Part shown: positions 26,069 through 34,932 of the stretch, piece by piece
How the letters are laid out: every line of letters begins with the position of its first letter
How positions within the stretch are numbered: the first letter of the stretch is position 1
IMG/VR virus record: IMGVR_UViG_3300042398_001092
Span: 1-48,325 of that record
Length of the DNA stretch: 48,325 nt
Strand: one strand, 5' to 3'
Source: a virus
Made by a program: the position numbers and the translations under genes
Notes under the pieces: model-generated
Databases searched by the model: none
What the model was told of the DNA's origin: nothing
Seen by the model: only the letters and a program-made list of their open reading frames with translations

Positions 26069-26897
26069 TTATGTAATCTTCAATATTTTTTTGTGGTTTC
26101 CACCCCAATAATTTTTTAGCTAATGAACTATCGCACAGTGTGTTTTGTGCTTCACCAGGTTTATCGTCCATGTATACTCTCTCACCGCCAAACATATCTG
26201 CAATTTGGTTAATAGAGTAATTTTTACCTCGACCGAGTTCAAAGGTATTCCCCCAAGATTCGTTTTCTTTAATTTTAATTAACCCATCAACAATATCGTC
26301 AACGTGTGTAAAATCTCTTTTCTTTTTACCATTACCATAAATTGTTAATGGTTCATTCTTTTCTGTTAAGTTTTCCCATCTACCGATTAATGTTGTGTAG
26401 CCACCAGTTTTAAGGTGATGTGGACCGTATACATTATAAAACCTAGCTATGGATGATTTAAGATTATAATGTTCCTGATTCAATGCAATAATTTCTTCAC
26501 CAATACTTTTACTAAAGGTATAAGGGTTTTTAAATTTACCACTATGGTGTGAACTACTACCTGCATAAATTAATGGTATATTATACTCACCACAAAAATG
26601 CGCTAATAGAAATGTAGCGGTAGCGTTATTGTTAAAATAAGTTACAGGTCTTTCAAATGATGGTTGAATTCTAGCGATAGCGGCTAAATGGTAAACAACA
26701 TCTATTGTGTCACCAAAATACGCCTTACCGATGCTTTCTTTAATGTCATGTTCAATGTACTCAGCACCTTCAACATGATTTGATTTAACACCTGTTGTAT
26801 AATTGTCGAATGATGTCACTGTGTGACCTTCAGCAATTAATCTTTTAATTAGATTAGTACCAACAAAGCCGGCACCACCAGTTACAACTACATTCAT
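26034..26897 (-). CDS. NAD-dependent nucleotide-sugar epimerase/dehydratase (extended SDR)
   Basis: A 287 aa protein with the NAD-binding VTGGAGFVGTNLIKRL at the N-terminus, VYHLAAIA, a Ser-rich YAGSSSHH strand, the catalytic Y-TFS-K pair (NPYTFSKSIGEE), RFYNVYGPHH and a VDDIVDGLI segment. These are the features of UDP-glucose 4-epimerase-like enzymes that interconvert nucleotide sugars. It is slightly shorter than the usual 310-340 aa. It provides a donor for the adjacent transferases. Confidence 0.9.
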   Translation of the reverse strand: MNVVVTGGAGFVGTNLIKRLIAEGHTVTSFDNYTTGVKSNHVEGAEYIEHDIKESIGKAYFGDTIDVVYHLAAIARIQPSFERPVTYFNNNATATFLLAHFCGEYNIPLIYAGSSSHHSGKFKNPYTFSKSIGEEIIALNQEHYNLKSSIARFYNVYGPHHLKTGGYTTLIGRWENLTEKNEPLTIYGNGKKKRDFTHVDDIVDGLIKIKENESWGNTFELGRGKNYSINQIADMFGGERVYMDDKPGEAQNTLCDSSLAKKLLGWKPQKNIEDYINEYKFRISCLQ

Positions 26898-26903
26898 TAT
26901 TTT

Positions 26904-27671
26904 TTAGATTAAGTTAAAATTTTTTAAACCTCTATTTTCACTATCAATGTTTGAGTTTTGAGTGCCAGATATATAACCTCTTTCACCTTCAACACAAAAT
27001 TCTGAAACCCTATAATACGGTGATCCTTGCAAAACTTTAATGCGGTTTTTATTTATAAAACTCATCAATGGGTAAACAGTGTTATTCCAGTCACTAACTT
27101 GGTGAACATCTCTATTACCAAATTTCTCACCAACCCTTGTTAATTTAACCATAGACAAATCAAATTTACCACCAATTTTCTCTATCATAGATTTTTTAAA
27201 AAATTCACAAGAACCTCTTAACATACCAATTGGAGCACCCACACTGTTTGTCCATATTTCCCATTTGTCAAATAGTTCGTGCTCAATAACTTTTTTAAAC
27301 CAATCATCTTTAAGGATCAAATTATCGTCATGTGTAAATAACATGAACTCATAATTTTGATAATTGTATTCTTCTAACCATTGATTGGAACATCCCCAAT
27401 CACCAACAGTGTTTGGATATTCTTTATAAGTCCAACCTAGATTTTCAATTTCTTCAATTGTTGCAATTTTAGAATATAGTTTTTCATCTAAATGTTTTCT
27501 ATCACCTTTTAAAACCACATCTTTCTTTTCTATTTCAGAATATTGCGGATCCCTATGTGAAACACAAAACATATCCATTGACCAATCATCTGGAAGTATT
27601 TGTTTAGATATACTTTCATAAAAATGTAATGGGTAGTGCCACCCGGAACACACTACTGCAATTTTTTTCAT
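26904..27671 (-). CDS. GT-A-like putative glycosyltransferase
   Basis: A 255 aa protein beginning KKIAVVCSGWHYPLHFYE, with WGCSNQWLEEY and EFMLFTHDDNLIL, in which HDDN is a DxD-like metal-binding motif of GT-A glycosyltransferases. The family is not firmly recognised. It sits between the epimerase and a methyltransferase with spacing of a few bases or an overlap. It ends in NLI, similar to the plus-strand block's hydrophobic tails. Confidence 0.55.
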   Translation of the reverse strand: MKKIAVVCSGWHYPLHFYESISKQILPDDWSMDMFCVSHRDPQYSEIEKKDVVLKGDRKHLDEKLYSKIATIEEIENLGWTYKEYPNTVGDWGCSNQWLEEYNYQNYEFMLFTHDDNLILKDDWFKKVIEHELFDKWEIWTNSVGAPIGMLRGSCEFFKKSMIEKIGGKFDLSMVKLTRVGEKFGNRDVHQVSDWNNTVYPLMSFINKNRIKVLQGSPYYRVSEFCVEGERGYISGTQNSNIDSENRGLKNFNLI

Positions 27672-28225
27672 AATAATATTTTTGAAACTGATGGAAAATT
27701 TTGATTCAAAACCTCGTAGTTTATTTTATTCTTGATTGAATTTATTGGTATTTTATTATACTTTTTCATCCATTCAATATTATCTCTTTCTATAGAACCA
27801 CCTTCAAATATCATTGTTGCACCATTCTCAAGATTATTTTTAACCTTATTAAAAACATCTGTTATTGTGTTACCATCATTTGATATGTCTAAATGAAGTA
27901 AATCAAAATCTTCAACATCCCAGTCACTTATATTCATTTGTTTTAATTCAATAAAATCAAGTAATGAATACTTTTTAAGCGATTCCTTTGTTTTATCAAT
28001 TGTTGAATGTTTATATGGATAGGCATCCCACAAATCATAACAGATTATTTTACCACCGTTATTAATTTCTTGTAACGCCATTCCCATACTAATTGCAGAA
28101 TAACCATTTAACGTACCGAATTCAATTATTTTCTTTGGTTTTAATTCTAAAACTAAATTATATAATGTTTGTCCGATATCATGTTCACTGTACGAACTTT
28201 CAACCTCAGGATTTTTATAAATCAT
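27668..28225 (-). CDS. Class I SAM-dependent methyltransferase
   Basis: A 185 aa protein with KKIIEFGTLNGYSAISMGMAL (motif I), KIICYDLWD, FDLLHLDISNDGN and GATMIFEGGS, the fold of small-molecule/sugar O-methyltransferases that carry an acidic HLDISND in motif IV. It overlaps the preceding gene (on the minus strand, downstream) by 4 nt. The product ends in SKILL. The substrate is probably a sugar of the cassette. Confidence 0.68.
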   Translation of the reverse strand: MIYKNPEVESSYSEHDIGQTLYNLVLELKPKKIIEFGTLNGYSAISMGMALQEINNGGKIICYDLWDAYPYKHSTIDKTKESLKKYSLLDFIELKQMNISDWDVEDFDLLHLDISNDGNTITDVFNKVKNNLENGATMIFEGGSIERDNIEWMKKYNKIPINSIKNKINYEVLNQNFPSVSKILL

Positions 28226-28226
28226 A

Positions 28227-29411
28227 CTACCAACCTTTTTTTATGCAATCAACAATATATTCCCTTTCTTCTTTAGAAACCCACCAGCCAACTGGTATTG
28301 ATGACACTTTTTTAATTGTGTTATCTAAATTAGGTAATATGTTTTTATATTCTCTAACACAAGAATGAACATCATTTCTTTCATGAACCTGAGATGTTGC
28401 GATACCTTTTTCAGACATATATCTTTGAAAATCATCTCTGTTGTCAACAAGAATACTATAAATCCAAAAAGAAGATTCTCTGTCTTTATGTCTCTCTAAT
28501 AACTCAACACCACTAACATTTTTAAGTTCCTTATCATAAAATTTAGCATTCTCCTTATGTTTAGATGTAATTTCGTCAACGTGTTTAAAATTCTCATTAC
28601 CTATGGATGCATTTATGTCATTCATATGAAATTTAAAACCCCATTCAGATATGTCAGATTCACATCTAAAATCTTTTCTGTTTCCATCTCTATCAATACC
28701 ATACCATCTTAATAACTTTGCTCTTTTGTAAAGATCATCATGTGGTAAAAATAATAAACCACCATCACCAGAAGTAATGTGCTTTATTGCTTGTAAACTA
28801 AAGGTACATATATTTCCGTGAGTACCTATAAATTTATTTTTATATTTACTACCCATAGCATGTGCACAGTCCTCAATAATTGCTGGCTTAAATCCATATA
28901 ACCTATATGATTGCTCTTGTATGTCTTTTAATTTATCTAAATCAATAGGATAACCACCCCAATGCACAACAAAAATCGCTTTAGTTTTTGGTGTGATTTT
29001 TCTTGCTAAGTCATCTAAATCCATATTTAATGTCTTTGGATCGATGTCTACCCATTTAATATTGAAGCCATTTGCAATTATAGGCCAATTAGTTGCTGTG
29101 CACGTTAATGGTGTTGTTAATATTTCATCACCAGGTTCAATCCCAGGCCAACTTGATTCATATTGTGCATATCCATCAATGCCTTTTAAAAATTTATTGG
29201 GTTTTTTTAATAAGTGTAACGCTAAATGTTCAGCAGACGTTGCTGAATTTAGAGTTAATATTTTATCATGTCTAAAATATTGTTTTACATTTTCTTCAAA
29301 CGCATCAACAACTGGACCCTGACCGATAAAACCACTTTTTAGCACCTCGGATACTTTATCAGTTACGGTATCTGACATAAAAACCTTAAATAACGGTATA
29401 CTTTTTTTCAT
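28227..29411 (-). CDS. DegT/DnrJ/EryC1-family sugar aminotransferase
   Basis: A 394 aa PLP enzyme. Visible features: GFIGQGPVVDAFE near the start, TLNSATSAEHLALHLL, PKTKAIFVVHWGGYPIDLD, IIEDCAHAMGSKY, and CTFSLQAIKHITSGDGG, with K in QAIKH forming the PLP Schiff base. It converts a keto-sugar nucleotide to an amino sugar, for example for a deoxyamino sugar. It starts a sub-operon: a 69 nt gap and hairpin separate it from the gene upstream on the minus strand. Confidence 0.92.
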   Translation of the reverse strand: MKKSIPLFKVFMSDTVTDKVSEVLKSGFIGQGPVVDAFEENVKQYFRHDKILTLNSATSAEHLALHLLKKPNKFLKGIDGYAQYESSWPGIEPGDEILTTPLTCTATNWPIIANGFNIKWVDIDPKTLNMDLDDLARKITPKTKAIFVVHWGGYPIDLDKLKDIQEQSYRLYGFKPAIIEDCAHAMGSKYKNKFIGTHGNICTFSLQAIKHITSGDGGLLFLPHDDLYKRAKLLRWYGIDRDGNRKDFRCESDISEWGFKFHMNDINASIGNENFKHVDEITSKHKENAKFYDKELKNVSGVELLERHKDRESSFWIYSILVDNRDDFQRYMSEKGIATSQVHERNDVHSCVREYKNILPNLDNTIKKVSSIPVGWWVSKEEREYIVDCIKKGW

Positions 29412-29459
29412 TTACTATTTTATTTATTACAATTTAATTATTTTTTTTTATATTATAAA

Positions 29460-29477
29460 GGGGTTTAAATGCACCCC
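29460..29477 (-). terminator. Possible terminator hairpin between minus-strand sub-operons
   Basis: GGGG and CCCC arms with a 10 nt loop lie just after the stop of the DUF616-like gene (minus strand). The downstream minus-strand sequence is TTTATAATATAAAA, only weakly T-rich, so it may be a pause site rather than a full terminator. Confidence 0.4.
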
Positions 29478-29480
29478 CAT

Positions 29481-30179
29481 TTAATACTTTAAATGTCTTC
29501 CTTGGTCGTCAAAGTAATCATTACCACTTTTCTGCCCTTCCATTGTGAAAAGGTTGGCGTAACCTTTTAATCGTTTTCTTTTTAGTTTATTACCCATCTT
29601 CCATAAGCAAAATGGTAAACTGATTTGATCCCTAGACGAGAATTTACAAATCTGTTCCCACCACATTAGTTGAAATTCTTTTGTTGCGTTAGTTGTTTTA
29701 ACTATAAATGTCGACATCTCGTACAAACCCAACTTCTCAGGTACCCCTAACGACTTATAATATCTAAATTGCAACTCAACTAATTCACGATAATCTAATT
29801 GCCACTGAGCAACAGCTTGCATTTCTTCATAGGTACATTTCCTATCTGGATGTTTAAATAAAAGAATATCATTGTCATCTCCGTACTCGTCAATTATAAG
29901 TTGTGGGTCCATCTTTAATTGATGATTACCATCTTCCCATATTATGTATTCATACTGTGGGAACATTATTGCTGATAATATTTTATACGTTTTAGCATTT
30001 CTTCTATTAACGTATTTGTCTAAGGATGAGAATTTTAAAACTTGTCTTTGTTCCCAAACTTTAACATCATATTCTTTATCAACAAATGCTATGTAATCAC
30101 AGTTATCAAAAACTTGAGGTGGATCTATTAGTTTATCCTTACCGTCTGTGATGGATGTTAAAACTAAAAATTTTTTCAT
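29481..30179 (-). CDS. DUF616-like putative glycosyltransferase
   Basis: A 232 aa protein matching the DUF616 pattern: VLTSITDGKD, DCDYIAFVDKEY, RRNAKTYKILSAIMFPQYEYIIWEDGNHQLK (with the WxDG motif) and a FKHPDRKCTYEEMQA segment. DUF616 proteins are GT-A-like; plant and bacterial members are linked to polysaccharide synthesis. It overlaps the GT2 gene upstream by 4 nt, so both are co-translated. Confidence 0.72.
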   Translation of the reverse strand: MKKFLVLTSITDGKDKLIDPPQVFDNCDYIAFVDKEYDVKVWEQRQVLKFSSLDKYVNRRNAKTYKILSAIMFPQYEYIIWEDGNHQLKMDPQLIIDEYGDDNDILLFKHPDRKCTYEEMQAVAQWQLDYRELVELQFRYYKSLGVPEKLGLYEMSTFIVKTTNATKEFQLMWWEQICKFSSRDQISLPFCLWKMGNKLKRKRLKGYANLFTMEGQKSGNDYFDDQGRHLKY

Positions 30180-30796
30180 ATTGATTTATAATACTTATTT
30201 TGTTTTTCTTGCTTTGAAATTGTTTTGTGGTGTTGAATGCAATATACGGAATTTGTTGGTAATGTTGAAAAATTCTGCCCACCAATAATCTTCTCATGAA
30301 CTCTGCCATACCAAGACATATTTTTTCTATAAACTCTGCCTTGCCAATCAGGAAAGTTAACATAGTTGTTTTCATCTAAGCGCCACCCCCATTGTTTAAT
30401 ATGTTCTTCAGTTAAACCTTGAACTGTATTAATTCTTGGTACAAATATAAGGTCAACCTTGGGATTCATTTCTAATATGGTACTAATATTTTTAACCATA
30501 TATTCATCAATCATCTCATCTGCATCTAATTGAAACACATAGTCCCCAGTACAGTAATCATTTAATTTATTTTTCCAATCGGCAAAGTCATTATCCCAAT
30601 CAATACTTCTCCAGGTTTGAACATTTGGTTTAATGTTAAATGGTAATAAGAAATCTAAAACTTCTTTGGAACCATTCTTCTCATCAAATAAAATCACAAT
30701 CTCATCTTCAATTCTTTTATTCTCTAAAAGAAAAGGTACTAATCTTTTAATTTCATCTAACTCATTACAAACTGTTATGGCAAAACTTATTTTCAT
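30176..30796 (-). CDS. Family 2 glycosyltransferase (short)
   Basis: A 206 aa GT-A domain: ISFAITVCNELDEIKRLVPFLLE, EIVILFDEKNGSKEV, a DYVFQLDADEMID metal-binding motif (DxD), a WGWRLDENNY segment and GRVHEKIIG. It lacks any membrane anchor or extra domain. The start overlaps the end of the small gene upstream (ATGA). It transfers one sugar in the cassette's glycan. Confidence 0.8.
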   Translation of the reverse strand: MKISFAITVCNELDEIKRLVPFLLENKRIEDEIVILFDEKNGSKEVLDFLLPFNIKPNVQTWRSIDWDNDFADWKNKLNDYCTGDYVFQLDADEMIDEYMVKNISTILEMNPKVDLIFVPRINTVQGLTEEHIKQWGWRLDENNYVNFPDWQGRVYRKNMSWYGRVHEKIIGGQNFSTLPTNSVYCIQHHKTISKQEKQNKYYKSI

Positions 30797-31080
30797 TTGT
30801 TTTCTTTTGCAAATATTTTAAGTTTTTTCCCGTCTATTCCGTTAAACTCAAGCGAACCTGTTGTGCTGTTATCGATAACAAATGTAAGTTGATTTTGACC
30901 CTCATCAAATGATGTTGCAAAAACAATTGGTTCATCATCGTCAAACTGAAACGCCCAAACACAATTATCTATTTTTGGTGACTGTAAAAAAAGAACACTA
31001 CTACTACTAGTAAACAATAGGTCATTAGATGCTAATTCGGGATTTATTATTGAACCCGCTTCAATAGTACTTGCTGGCAT
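30793..31080 (-). CDS. Small beta-rich protein of unknown function
   Basis: A 95 aa protein (starts MPASTIEAGSIINPELAS, ends FAKENK) with alternating polar and hydrophobic residues and many Ser/Thr, suggesting a beta-sandwich. It is embedded in the glycosyltransferase operon with a 4 nt overlap to GT2 and two bases to GT4. No enzyme motif. It could be a small virion or glycan-binding protein; not recognised. Confidence 0.5.
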   Translation of the reverse strand: MPASTIEAGSIINPELASNDLLFTSSSSVLFLQSPKIDNCVWAFQFDDDEPIVFATSFDEGQNQLTFVIDNSTTGSLEFNGIDGKKLKIFAKENK

Positions 31081-31082
31081 AA

Positions 31083-32348
31083 CTAATTGATTTTTTCTAA
31101 TTTAGGTAGAACTAATTTAGTCATTTTTGGTTGATTTACCAAATTTTCAACCATGTTTTTTAACTTATTCTTCATCGCTTCAAAACTAAAATTGATATGG
31201 TTTTGTTCTCTTAATTTTTCAGAACGTTCTGTGAAAGTGTCATAATCTTTGTGTACTATTTTAATCACTTGAGAAAACTCGTCATAATTTGCTGTGAACC
31301 ACTTTGAATCCGCAAGGACGTAACTATCAACTGCACTTTGATGTACGGGTGTTAGTGAACCCCCAATTAAGATTGCTTTGTCAATCGGTAGGAAATCTCT
31401 ATGACCAGACCAATTAGATGCTATGATTGGCTTTCCCGTCATTGAGAACTCTAACAACGGTCTACCAAACCCTTCACCTTTTGTTAACGATACCATTGAT
31501 TTAACTTTTGGATGGTTATATAGATTATTCATTTCATCGTCCGTAAGTTCGCCAAAAATTAAATAAACCGATGGTGGATTCTCAATACCAGCAACAACTC
31601 CCTCGATTTTCTTACGCATCTCTTCTCTAGCTTTAACTGAGAAATTTGTTGATGATGTTTTAAGAATTAGTGCTGGTTTATTTTCGTGTTCACCTTTAAA
31701 TGTTTCACAAAAAACTTTTATCAACATCCCCACATCCTTTCTATCTTGACCTGTAGAACCTTTTAACCAATGCCCAACAAACAAGTAACAGAAATCTTCT
31801 TTTACGTTGATTTTCAATGGTTTATTTAATTTTGTTAATGTGTTTTTATAAATCGACGTATCAACACCCTCAAATAGCACCTCAATGTTTTTTGTGATTC
31901 TATGTTGTTTAACTAACTTACCAGTATTATTTTCGTTCTCGTTATAAACGGTTGAAACTAAAACCTCTTTAGAAAAATTAGAGGTTACAATAATTGAATC
32001 CATCCTATTGCAACCATCAATCCAATCTTTTGGTGCTATGGTTGTTTCAATACCCGCCGTAATTCCTATGTTGTATTTGCCGACTGGGTTGAATTCATTC
32101 GGAACTGTTACCTGAACATAAACATCTGGTGTTGCATTGGTTGAATTAATTATGTTATTCTCAATCCAAATATGGAATGGTTTGTTTTTGTTTAATGCGG
32201 TCATTGGCGTTACACCCCAAGCACAACTATCGATTTTAATATCAAATAAATCTAATTCGTACAATGCTTGTAAAATATCTCTTGAATGAGCACCATAACC
32301 ACTCATGGTTTTTACCGGCCCTCTAAATAATAAAAATGGTTTACTCAT
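31083..32348 (-). CDS. Family 4 glycosyltransferase
   Basis: A 421 aa GT-B enzyme. Features: FRGPVKTMSGYGAHSRDIL near the N-terminus, EVLFEGVDTSIYK, FLFVGHW-like YLFVGHWLKGS, and the donor-binding TKGEGFGRPLLEFSMTGKPIIASNWSG motif (E-x7-E). It resembles the neighbouring 32345 gene and the N-terminal part of the 11794 fusion. It overlaps its upstream neighbour by 4 nt. Confidence 0.85.
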   Translation of the reverse strand: MSKPFLLFRGPVKTMSGYGAHSRDILQALYELDLFDIKIDSCAWGVTPMTALNKNKPFHIWIENNIINSTNATPDVYVQVTVPNEFNPVGKYNIGITAGIETTIAPKDWIDGCNRMDSIIVTSNFSKEVLVSTVYNENENNTGKLVKQHRITKNIEVLFEGVDTSIYKNTLTKLNKPLKINVKEDFCYLFVGHWLKGSTGQDRKDVGMLIKVFCETFKGEHENKPALILKTSSTNFSVKAREEMRKKIEGVVAGIENPPSVYLIFGELTDDEMNNLYNHPKVKSMVSLTKGEGFGRPLLEFSMTGKPIIASNWSGHRDFLPIDKAILIGGSLTPVHQSAVDSYVLADSKWFTANYDEFSQVIKIVHKDYDTFTERSEKLREQNHINFSFEAMKNKLKNMVENLVNQPKMTKLVLPKLEKIN

Positions 32349-33694
32349 ATTACTTTATATAATTCAAATCTTTTTCTTGGTTTATATTTTTTTAATGTTG
32401 TTTCAATACCATCTATAATACCATCACACATTATTTTTGATGATAGGTTTTGTATCGCGAACTCACGACCCTCTAACCCAACTTCTTTTCTTTTTTCTTT
32501 ACCCTGTTTGTATACCGTATAAATTGCTTCAGCAACATCATCATCATTCACTCTGTCGTCAAAAATATATGGCGTGAGCGGTGATCCGTTAAGGTTAATA
32601 GCCGCCGGCCAAACAGGAACAACCCAGCTACCTGGAACAGCATCCTTTGTTTTATGTAAGGTTTTTATATTGATGTAATCATCAGCGGTATAGTCAAAAC
32701 CACATTGGTCTTGTAAACCACCGGTAACACTAACAATAATAGGTGTTCCAGCCATAATACTTTCTGCTGTTGCCAAACCAAAACCTTCATTATTTGCTAT
32801 ATTAATTGTACAATCAGATAAATTATATATTTGATTTAATGTGTCCTGTTCTATTTTTGTGTTAGTGAACCTAACATCATAGTTTGGACACAACGCATCA
32901 ACCACTGCTAATAAATCGGTTCCATTGTTATCTACTGGTGTTGTATGCATTAATAGTAAACATTTATTAGCTTCCTCTTTCGTTAATTTATCACAAAAAG
33001 TATTAAATGAATATATGACATCAGATGGTTGCTTTCTTCTAATATTTCTATTATTAAAGAATAATATAAAATCATATTCCTTACCACCTAAAATTGTTTT
33101 AGTTAGTTGTTCATCAATTACATCCAACGGCTTAAATACGTTTGGGTTAATACCGTGTGGAACATATGATACTTGCCAATCTTCGAATTGTGATTGTGTT
33201 GCTTTAGTGTTGATAGCCCCAACTCGCTTAACAATACCGTATGTTTGTTTAGAAATGCAACCAATCCAGTCACAGCTTTCATACGAATCTTTATTATATT
33301 TAGGATCTGGTAAATCATCCCAAACATGGTAATATAAAATAGGGACCTGTTGTCTAATTTCATGCTCATTATCATATAACCATTGCCAGTAATGTGGATC
33401 GGTAAAATGTAGTATTGCATCTGGTTTTTCAAGTTCAATAATTCTTCTCAACATCGCAATATCACCGTAACCATTATATGTGTAAATTTTTGCACACGCA
33501 TCTTCAATACCAGTTCTTTTCCTAATGTCATCATTTAAATCTATAATCTTACCATTTTCTGGATGTGATATAGCGGCTCCTAATTGTACCCAATCAAATT
33601 TATGAATGGTTCCTAATACAATCTCTTTTGACATTGTTGAAATCCCAGAGGTCATTCTAATGTCATCAGATAATAATAATATCTTCTTCTTCAT
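32345..33694 (-). CDS. Family 4 glycosyltransferase
   Basis: A 449 aa GT-B enzyme with LLSDDIRMTSGISTMSKEI (N-terminal glycine loop), WQVSYVPHGINPNVFKPL, and the donor site NNEGFGLATAESIMAGTPIIVSVTGG. It is the first enzyme of the minus-strand operon after the small regulator-like gene at 33698. Together with 31083 it gives two sequential sugar-adding steps. Confidence 0.87.
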   Translation of the reverse strand: MKKKILLLSDDIRMTSGISTMSKEIVLGTIHKFDWVQLGAAISHPENGKIIDLNDDIRKRTGIEDACAKIYTYNGYGDIAMLRRIIELEKPDAILHFTDPHYWQWLYDNEHEIRQQVPILYYHVWDDLPDPKYNKDSYESCDWIGCISKQTYGIVKRVGAINTKATQSQFEDWQVSYVPHGINPNVFKPLDVIDEQLTKTILGGKEYDFILFFNNRNIRRKQPSDVIYSFNTFCDKLTKEEANKCLLLMHTTPVDNNGTDLLAVVDALCPNYDVRFTNTKIEQDTLNQIYNLSDCTINIANNEGFGLATAESIMAGTPIIVSVTGGLQDQCGFDYTADDYINIKTLHKTKDAVPGSWVVPVWPAAINLNGSPLTPYIFDDRVNDDDVAEAIYTVYKQGKEKRKEVGLEGREFAIQNLSSKIMCDGIIDGIETTLKKYKPRKRFELYKVI

Positions 33695-33697
33695 TAA

Positions 33698-33895
33698 TTA
33701 AAACTTTTTCTCTGACCCATGATTTATTTTATGTGAGTTTACTTTAACCCTAAAACTCTCATCACAATTGTATAAATCCATTGCTCTATTTACTAATTTC
33801 TGTAAGTTTATTGAACCGTCAATTACTTCAATCTTAAATTTTTTGTATAAGTCGTCAATGACGTGTACCGTAGTTAGTTTTGTTTTTGTTTTCAT
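33698..33895 (-). CDS. Small ribbon-helix-helix-like protein, possible operon regulator
   Basis: A 65 aa basic protein (KTKTKLTTVHVIDDLYKKFKIEV, then SINLQKLVNRAMDLY). A short beta strand followed by two helices is the layout of MetJ/Arc-type ribbon-helix-helix repressors. It is the first gene of the minus-strand sugar operon. The 25 nt before its start hold near-palindromic TATATATTGATATACATATA-like DNA with two GATATA copies, which could be an autoregulatory operator. The assignment is structural guesswork from sequence pattern. Confidence 0.45.
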   Translation of the reverse strand: MKTKTKLTTVHVIDDLYKKFKIEVIDGSINLQKLVNRAMDLYNCDESFRVKVNSHKINHGSEKKF

Positions 33896-33927
33896 AATAT
33901 ATGTATATCAATATATATCCTTATGGC

Positions 33928-33951
33928 AAAAAAAAGGGGAGTTAACCCCTC
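33928..33951 (-). terminator. Rho-independent terminator (minus strand)
   Basis: On the minus strand the sequence reads AGGGG, a 6 nt loop-rich centre, CCCCT, then eight T in a row. It lies directly after the stop of the small gene 33952-34104 and before the regulator-like gene. It would separate the DUF192/small-gene transcript from the sugar operon. Confidence 0.8.
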
Positions 33952-34104
33952 TTAATTTCCTGATTTAGTTGCCATTTCTTTTAGCACAGCGCTAATTTTA
34001 ATTACTTGATCTGAAGTTGTGTTTTCAGGTAGTGGCACCGAAGTTACTTGTGGTGTTTGTTGTGTTGTAACCGGGTTGTTCTTTTTTTTGCATCCGCAGG
34101 CCAT
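33952..34104 (-). CDS. Short Cys/Lys-leading peptide
   Basis: A 50 aa ORF starting MACGCKKKNNPVTTQQ and ending EMATKSGN, immediately followed by a strong terminator on the same strand, which supports real expression. The CGC-Lys-rich start is similar to tiny phage peptides seen near virion or head genes, but I cannot name a family. The middle is Thr/Pro/Gln-rich and probably disordered. Confidence 0.6.
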   Translation of the reverse strand: MACGCKKKNNPVTTQQTPQVTSVPLPENTTSDQVIKISAVLKEMATKSGN

Positions 34105-34170
34105 ATTTTTTGTGTTTTAAATAATTTTATTTATGTTCTATAATAACGATTTTTATTTTTATTTTAAATA

Positions 34171-34518
34171 TTAAACTGGATTTTTTTTCGTACCTAGATA
34201 TAGGTTTGCGTAGTCCCCAGGTTTCCACCCATCACAGGTACCGGCCGGAAATTCAAAAACCATATTACCTGACGCTGTGTAGTGCTGACAATCTTCATCA
34301 GAACATGGTTGACAATCATTAAACACCTTTGTTACCCTATCATTAGTAACAAAAACGATATCTAATGGTATCAAACAATCCTTCATCCAAAATGAATGAA
34401 AACCTTTTTTGAGTTTAAAACCCATACACCCATCCAAGGACTCCCTACCCATCATACCCTGTTGGATATCTTGAGAAAATTCAACCTGAAAGGTTTTACC
34501 GTTAACAGTTAATTCCAT
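34171..34518 (-). CDS. DUF192 protein
   Basis: A 115 aa protein. GMMGRESLDGCMGF, HSFWMKDCLIPLDIVFV and a closing PAGTCDGWKPGD match DUF192, a small beta-barrel family of unknown biochemical role, frequent in bacteria and phages. I choose the ATG at 34518 because the in-frame upstream extension (to 34710) has no family similarity and would overlap the divergent gene at 34577. A divergent promoter region lies between 34518 and 34577. Confidence 0.85.
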   Translation of the reverse strand: MELTVNGKTFQVEFSQDIQQGMMGRESLDGCMGFKLKKGFHSFWMKDCLIPLDIVFVTNDRVTKVFNDCQPCSDEDCQHYTASGNMVFEFPAGTCDGWKPGDYANLYLGTKKNPV

Positions 34519-34541
34519 AACAATAAATATTAGGTATTTTT

Positions 34542-34572
34542 TTTGTTTTTTAAATAATTTCCCATATATTAG
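34542..34572 (+). promoter_or_regulatory. Bacteroidetes-like promoter (TTTG-N19-TATATTAG)
   Basis: A T-tract ending TTTG (34542-34545), 19 nt, then TATATTAG (34565-34572). The element is one base from the Bacteroidetes -7 box TAnnTTTG with the usual -33/-7 spacing. The ATG at 34577 begins 4 nt later, so a transcript starting at the normal distance would be nearly leaderless. Confidence 0.5.
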
Positions 34573-34576
34573 CCCC

Positions 34577-34813
34577 ATGGTATCAATATTTGGAGGTTTA
34601 TTAGAGTTAAAAGACGAAAACCAATTAACTGGTTTAGCTGATAATTTAGACACAAAAATGGCTGTTAAGCTGTTAGAATTTGCGTTGGAAAATTGTACAG
34701 ATAAATTCACATTATTTGAGAACCATTTGATTTACAAGTGTTTAGAAACAATTAAATATGAAAATAAGACAAGTAACTTACGTAATGATGATCCTAACGG
34801 GGATTCTAATTGA
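34577..34813 (+). CDS. Small protein of unknown function
   Basis: A 78 aa protein (MVSIFGGLLELKDEN..., ends NDDPNGDSN) with predicted helices (NLDTKMAVKLLEFALENC). First gene of the plus-strand block after the divergent region and just downstream of a promoter-like element. Its last 56 nt overlap the next ORF in another frame. No family recognised. Confidence 0.5.
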   Translation: MVSIFGGLLELKDENQLTGLADNLDTKMAVKLLEFALENCTDKFTLFENHLIYKCLETIKYENKTSNLRNDDPNGDSN

Positions 34814-34931
34814 GCGGTACGGAATTAAGGGCGCTGACCCAGATATAGTTAAATACTTTGGATATGGTGCCATATCTTTGGGTTCGTTTAACATTATATT
34901 AGATTATATTCGAAAACCTAAAAATAAATAA
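34758..34931 (+). CDS. Small membrane-associated peptide
   Basis: A 57 aa ORF beginning MKIRQVTYVMMILTGILIERYG and ending IRKPKNK, with two hydrophobic stretches and a basic C-terminus. It overlaps the preceding gene by 56 nt in another frame and stops one base before the next ATG. That tight fit to the downstream start supports it. Function unknown. Confidence 0.45.
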   Translation: MKIRQVTYVMMILTGILIERYGIKGADPDIVKYFGYGAISLGSFNIILDYIRKPKNK

Positions 34932-34932
34932 C

